Below the pieces are notes generated by a model. It did not search any database. It saw nothing but the letters and a program-made list of their open reading frames with translations, and had not been told where the DNA came from. From Marinovum sp048263515 (GTDB taxonomy: Bacteria; Pseudomonadota; Alphaproteobacteria; Rhodobacterales; Rhodobacteraceae), in assembly GCF_048263515.1 (NCBI RefSeq), contig NZ_JBLXEC010000003.1, positions 175,621 to 239,620 on the forward strand: a stretch of DNA of 64,000 nucleotides. Direction: 5' to 3'. This document shows positions 63,384-64,000 of this stretch, piece by piece. A program made the position numbers and the translations under genes. Positions within the stretch are counted from its first letter, which is position 1. Each line of letters starts with the position of its first letter.

Positions 63384-64000
63384 CGCACCCAGTTCGGTCT
63401 CCCGCCCCTCAAGAAAGCCTGGATGGGTTTCTACGTCGGCTTGCCGAACAGGAGTTCTGGCCGAACGTTTCTGACTTTCTGGCGGGGCTCGGACTTCGCT
63501 ACGGGCGACGGATGATAGAAGACGCCGAGAAGGCGGAGGAGGTGCTGGAGCTGGAGCCGGGGACACTGGCCCTTTTCTCCCCGGCGGCCGCTCCCTCGGA
63601 CCCCTCCAGGAACTGGCGGTTTGAACGACATCACTCGGCCCCGGTCTGCCCAGACTGTCTCGCCGGAGGCACACCGCACCATCAGTCTTGGCGGCATGTG
63701 TTCGTTACCTGCTGCGTGGACCACGGCATTCGCCTCGTCGATCAGTGCCCGATGTGTCAGGAAACCTTCCGGCCGGGCGAGGGCGGCTACGACTCTTGTC
63801 ATTGTGGATGCCCTCTCGATCGTCTCGAACGGTCCGATGCCGATGACGCCGAACTCGCAATCTCGGCGCTCATCGGCGGGAAGATGCATCCTGCTCGAGC
63901 TGCGCTGCCGCCGTCCCTCGCGTTCCGGGCACCTTCTGATACCGCAGACTTCATATTCTTTCTCGCCAGCGCTGGCATCGACGCCGCTACGGGCAAGCAA
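63380..64000 (+). CDS. tniQ: TniQ/TnsD-family target-selection protein (5' part)
   Basis: The frame is open to the end of the window, 207 residues. It starts ESLDGFLRRLAEQEFW and has the TniQ zinc-ribbon set CPDC (90-93), CCVDHG (111-116), CPMC (123-126) and SCHCGC (139-144), together with WRHVFVT typical of TniQ. TniQ/TnsD proteins bind the attachment site and recruit TnsC. The start overlaps the tnsC stop (ATGA), completing a coupled tnsABC-tniQ operon. The length, and whether a specific TnsD-like C-terminal DNA-binding region is present, cannot be seen. Confidence 0.88.
   Translation, partial: MTHPVRSPAPQESLDGFLRRLAEQEFWPNVSDFLAGLGLRYGRRMIEDAEKAEEVLELEPGTLALFSPAAAPSDPSRNWRFERHHSAPVCPDCLAGGTPHHQSWRHVFVTCCVDHGIRLVDQCPMCQETFRPGEGGYDSCHCGCPLDRLERSDADDAELAISALIGGKMHPARAALPPSLAFRAPSDTADFIFFLASAGIDAATGKQ

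Larger units (their letters stand above)
47385..64000. mobile_element. Tn7-like transposon inserted 3' of gyrB (partial, runs off the window)
   Basis: The proposed near end is TGTAGG at 47385, immediately followed by two tandem 19-bp repeats. At the other side a complete tnsA-tnsB-tnsC operon with the start of tniQ is present, which defines a Tn7-like cut-and-paste element. Between them lie defence-type cargo genes. DNA from here on is visibly less GC-rich than the flagellar and replication genes. The right end is not in the window, so total length is unknown (at least 16.6 kb). An alternative is that the element begins only upstream of tnsA near 59700 and the cargo belongs to an older island. 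Confidence 0.6.

Noticed and set aside
47380..64000. CRISPR array or CRISPR-associated transposon
   Set aside because: No evenly spaced repeats and no Cas protein are visible; the tandem 19-bp units have no spacers between them. The part beyond 64000 is unknown.

Overview
The window reads as chromosomal DNA of an alphaproteobacterium of the Rhodobacterales (roseobacter-like). The evidence is the high GC, the single-copy flagellar cluster with alphaproteobacterial FlbT and FlaF next to flagellin, the ubiE-ubiB / mutM / enoyl-CoA hydratase / rpsT / dnaA-dnaN-recF-gyrB block, and CtrA-type motifs in front of flagellar operons. No 16S gene is present, so the genus is not resolved.

Region 1 (1-3150): the tail of a nucleotide-sugar epimerase/dehydratase converges on a yjbH-yjbF type exopolysaccharide export pair. 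Region 2 (3350-35830) is a nearly complete flagellar locus in several divergent operons: motB; flgE-flgK-flgL-flgI; fliF-fliH-fliN-fliP (minus); fliL-DUF6468-motE-motA-(679 aa unknown)-flhA-fliR-flhB-(145 aa unknown); flgB-flgC-fliE-fliQ-flgF-flgG-flgA-flgH-fliL2 (minus); fliI; flagellin-flaF-flbT-DUF1217 (minus); flgJ-flgN (minus); fliK-flgD; and a small exported protein. Together these build the export gate, MS-ring, rod, P and L rings, hook, junction and filament, plus the stator. FliG and FliM are not in the window. Region 3 (35870-47380) is housekeeping: ubiquinone synthesis, DNA repair, enoyl-CoA hydratase, ribosomal protein S20 and the replication block dnaA-dnaN-recF-gyrB.

Region 4 (about 47385-64000, running off the end) is foreign, visibly AT-richer DNA inserted directly behind gyrB. 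It starts five bases after the gyrB stop with TGT followed by two tandem 19-bp repeats, which look like transposase-binding sites of a transposon end. A stretch of decayed sequence follows, then cargo: an AAA ATPase/subtilase pair of IetAS type, a 2093-residue SF1 helicase with Vsr-like nuclease and BRCT domains, and a PD-(D/E)XK nuclease. Last comes a translationally coupled tnsA-tnsB-tnsC-tniQ operon. I read this as a Tn7-like cut-and-paste transposon carrying phage/plasmid-defence cargo, with the 3' side of gyrB as the attachment site. The far end, any second TniQ/TnsD and any CRISPR component would lie beyond the window.

All calls come from reading the sequence and recognising families; no database search was run.
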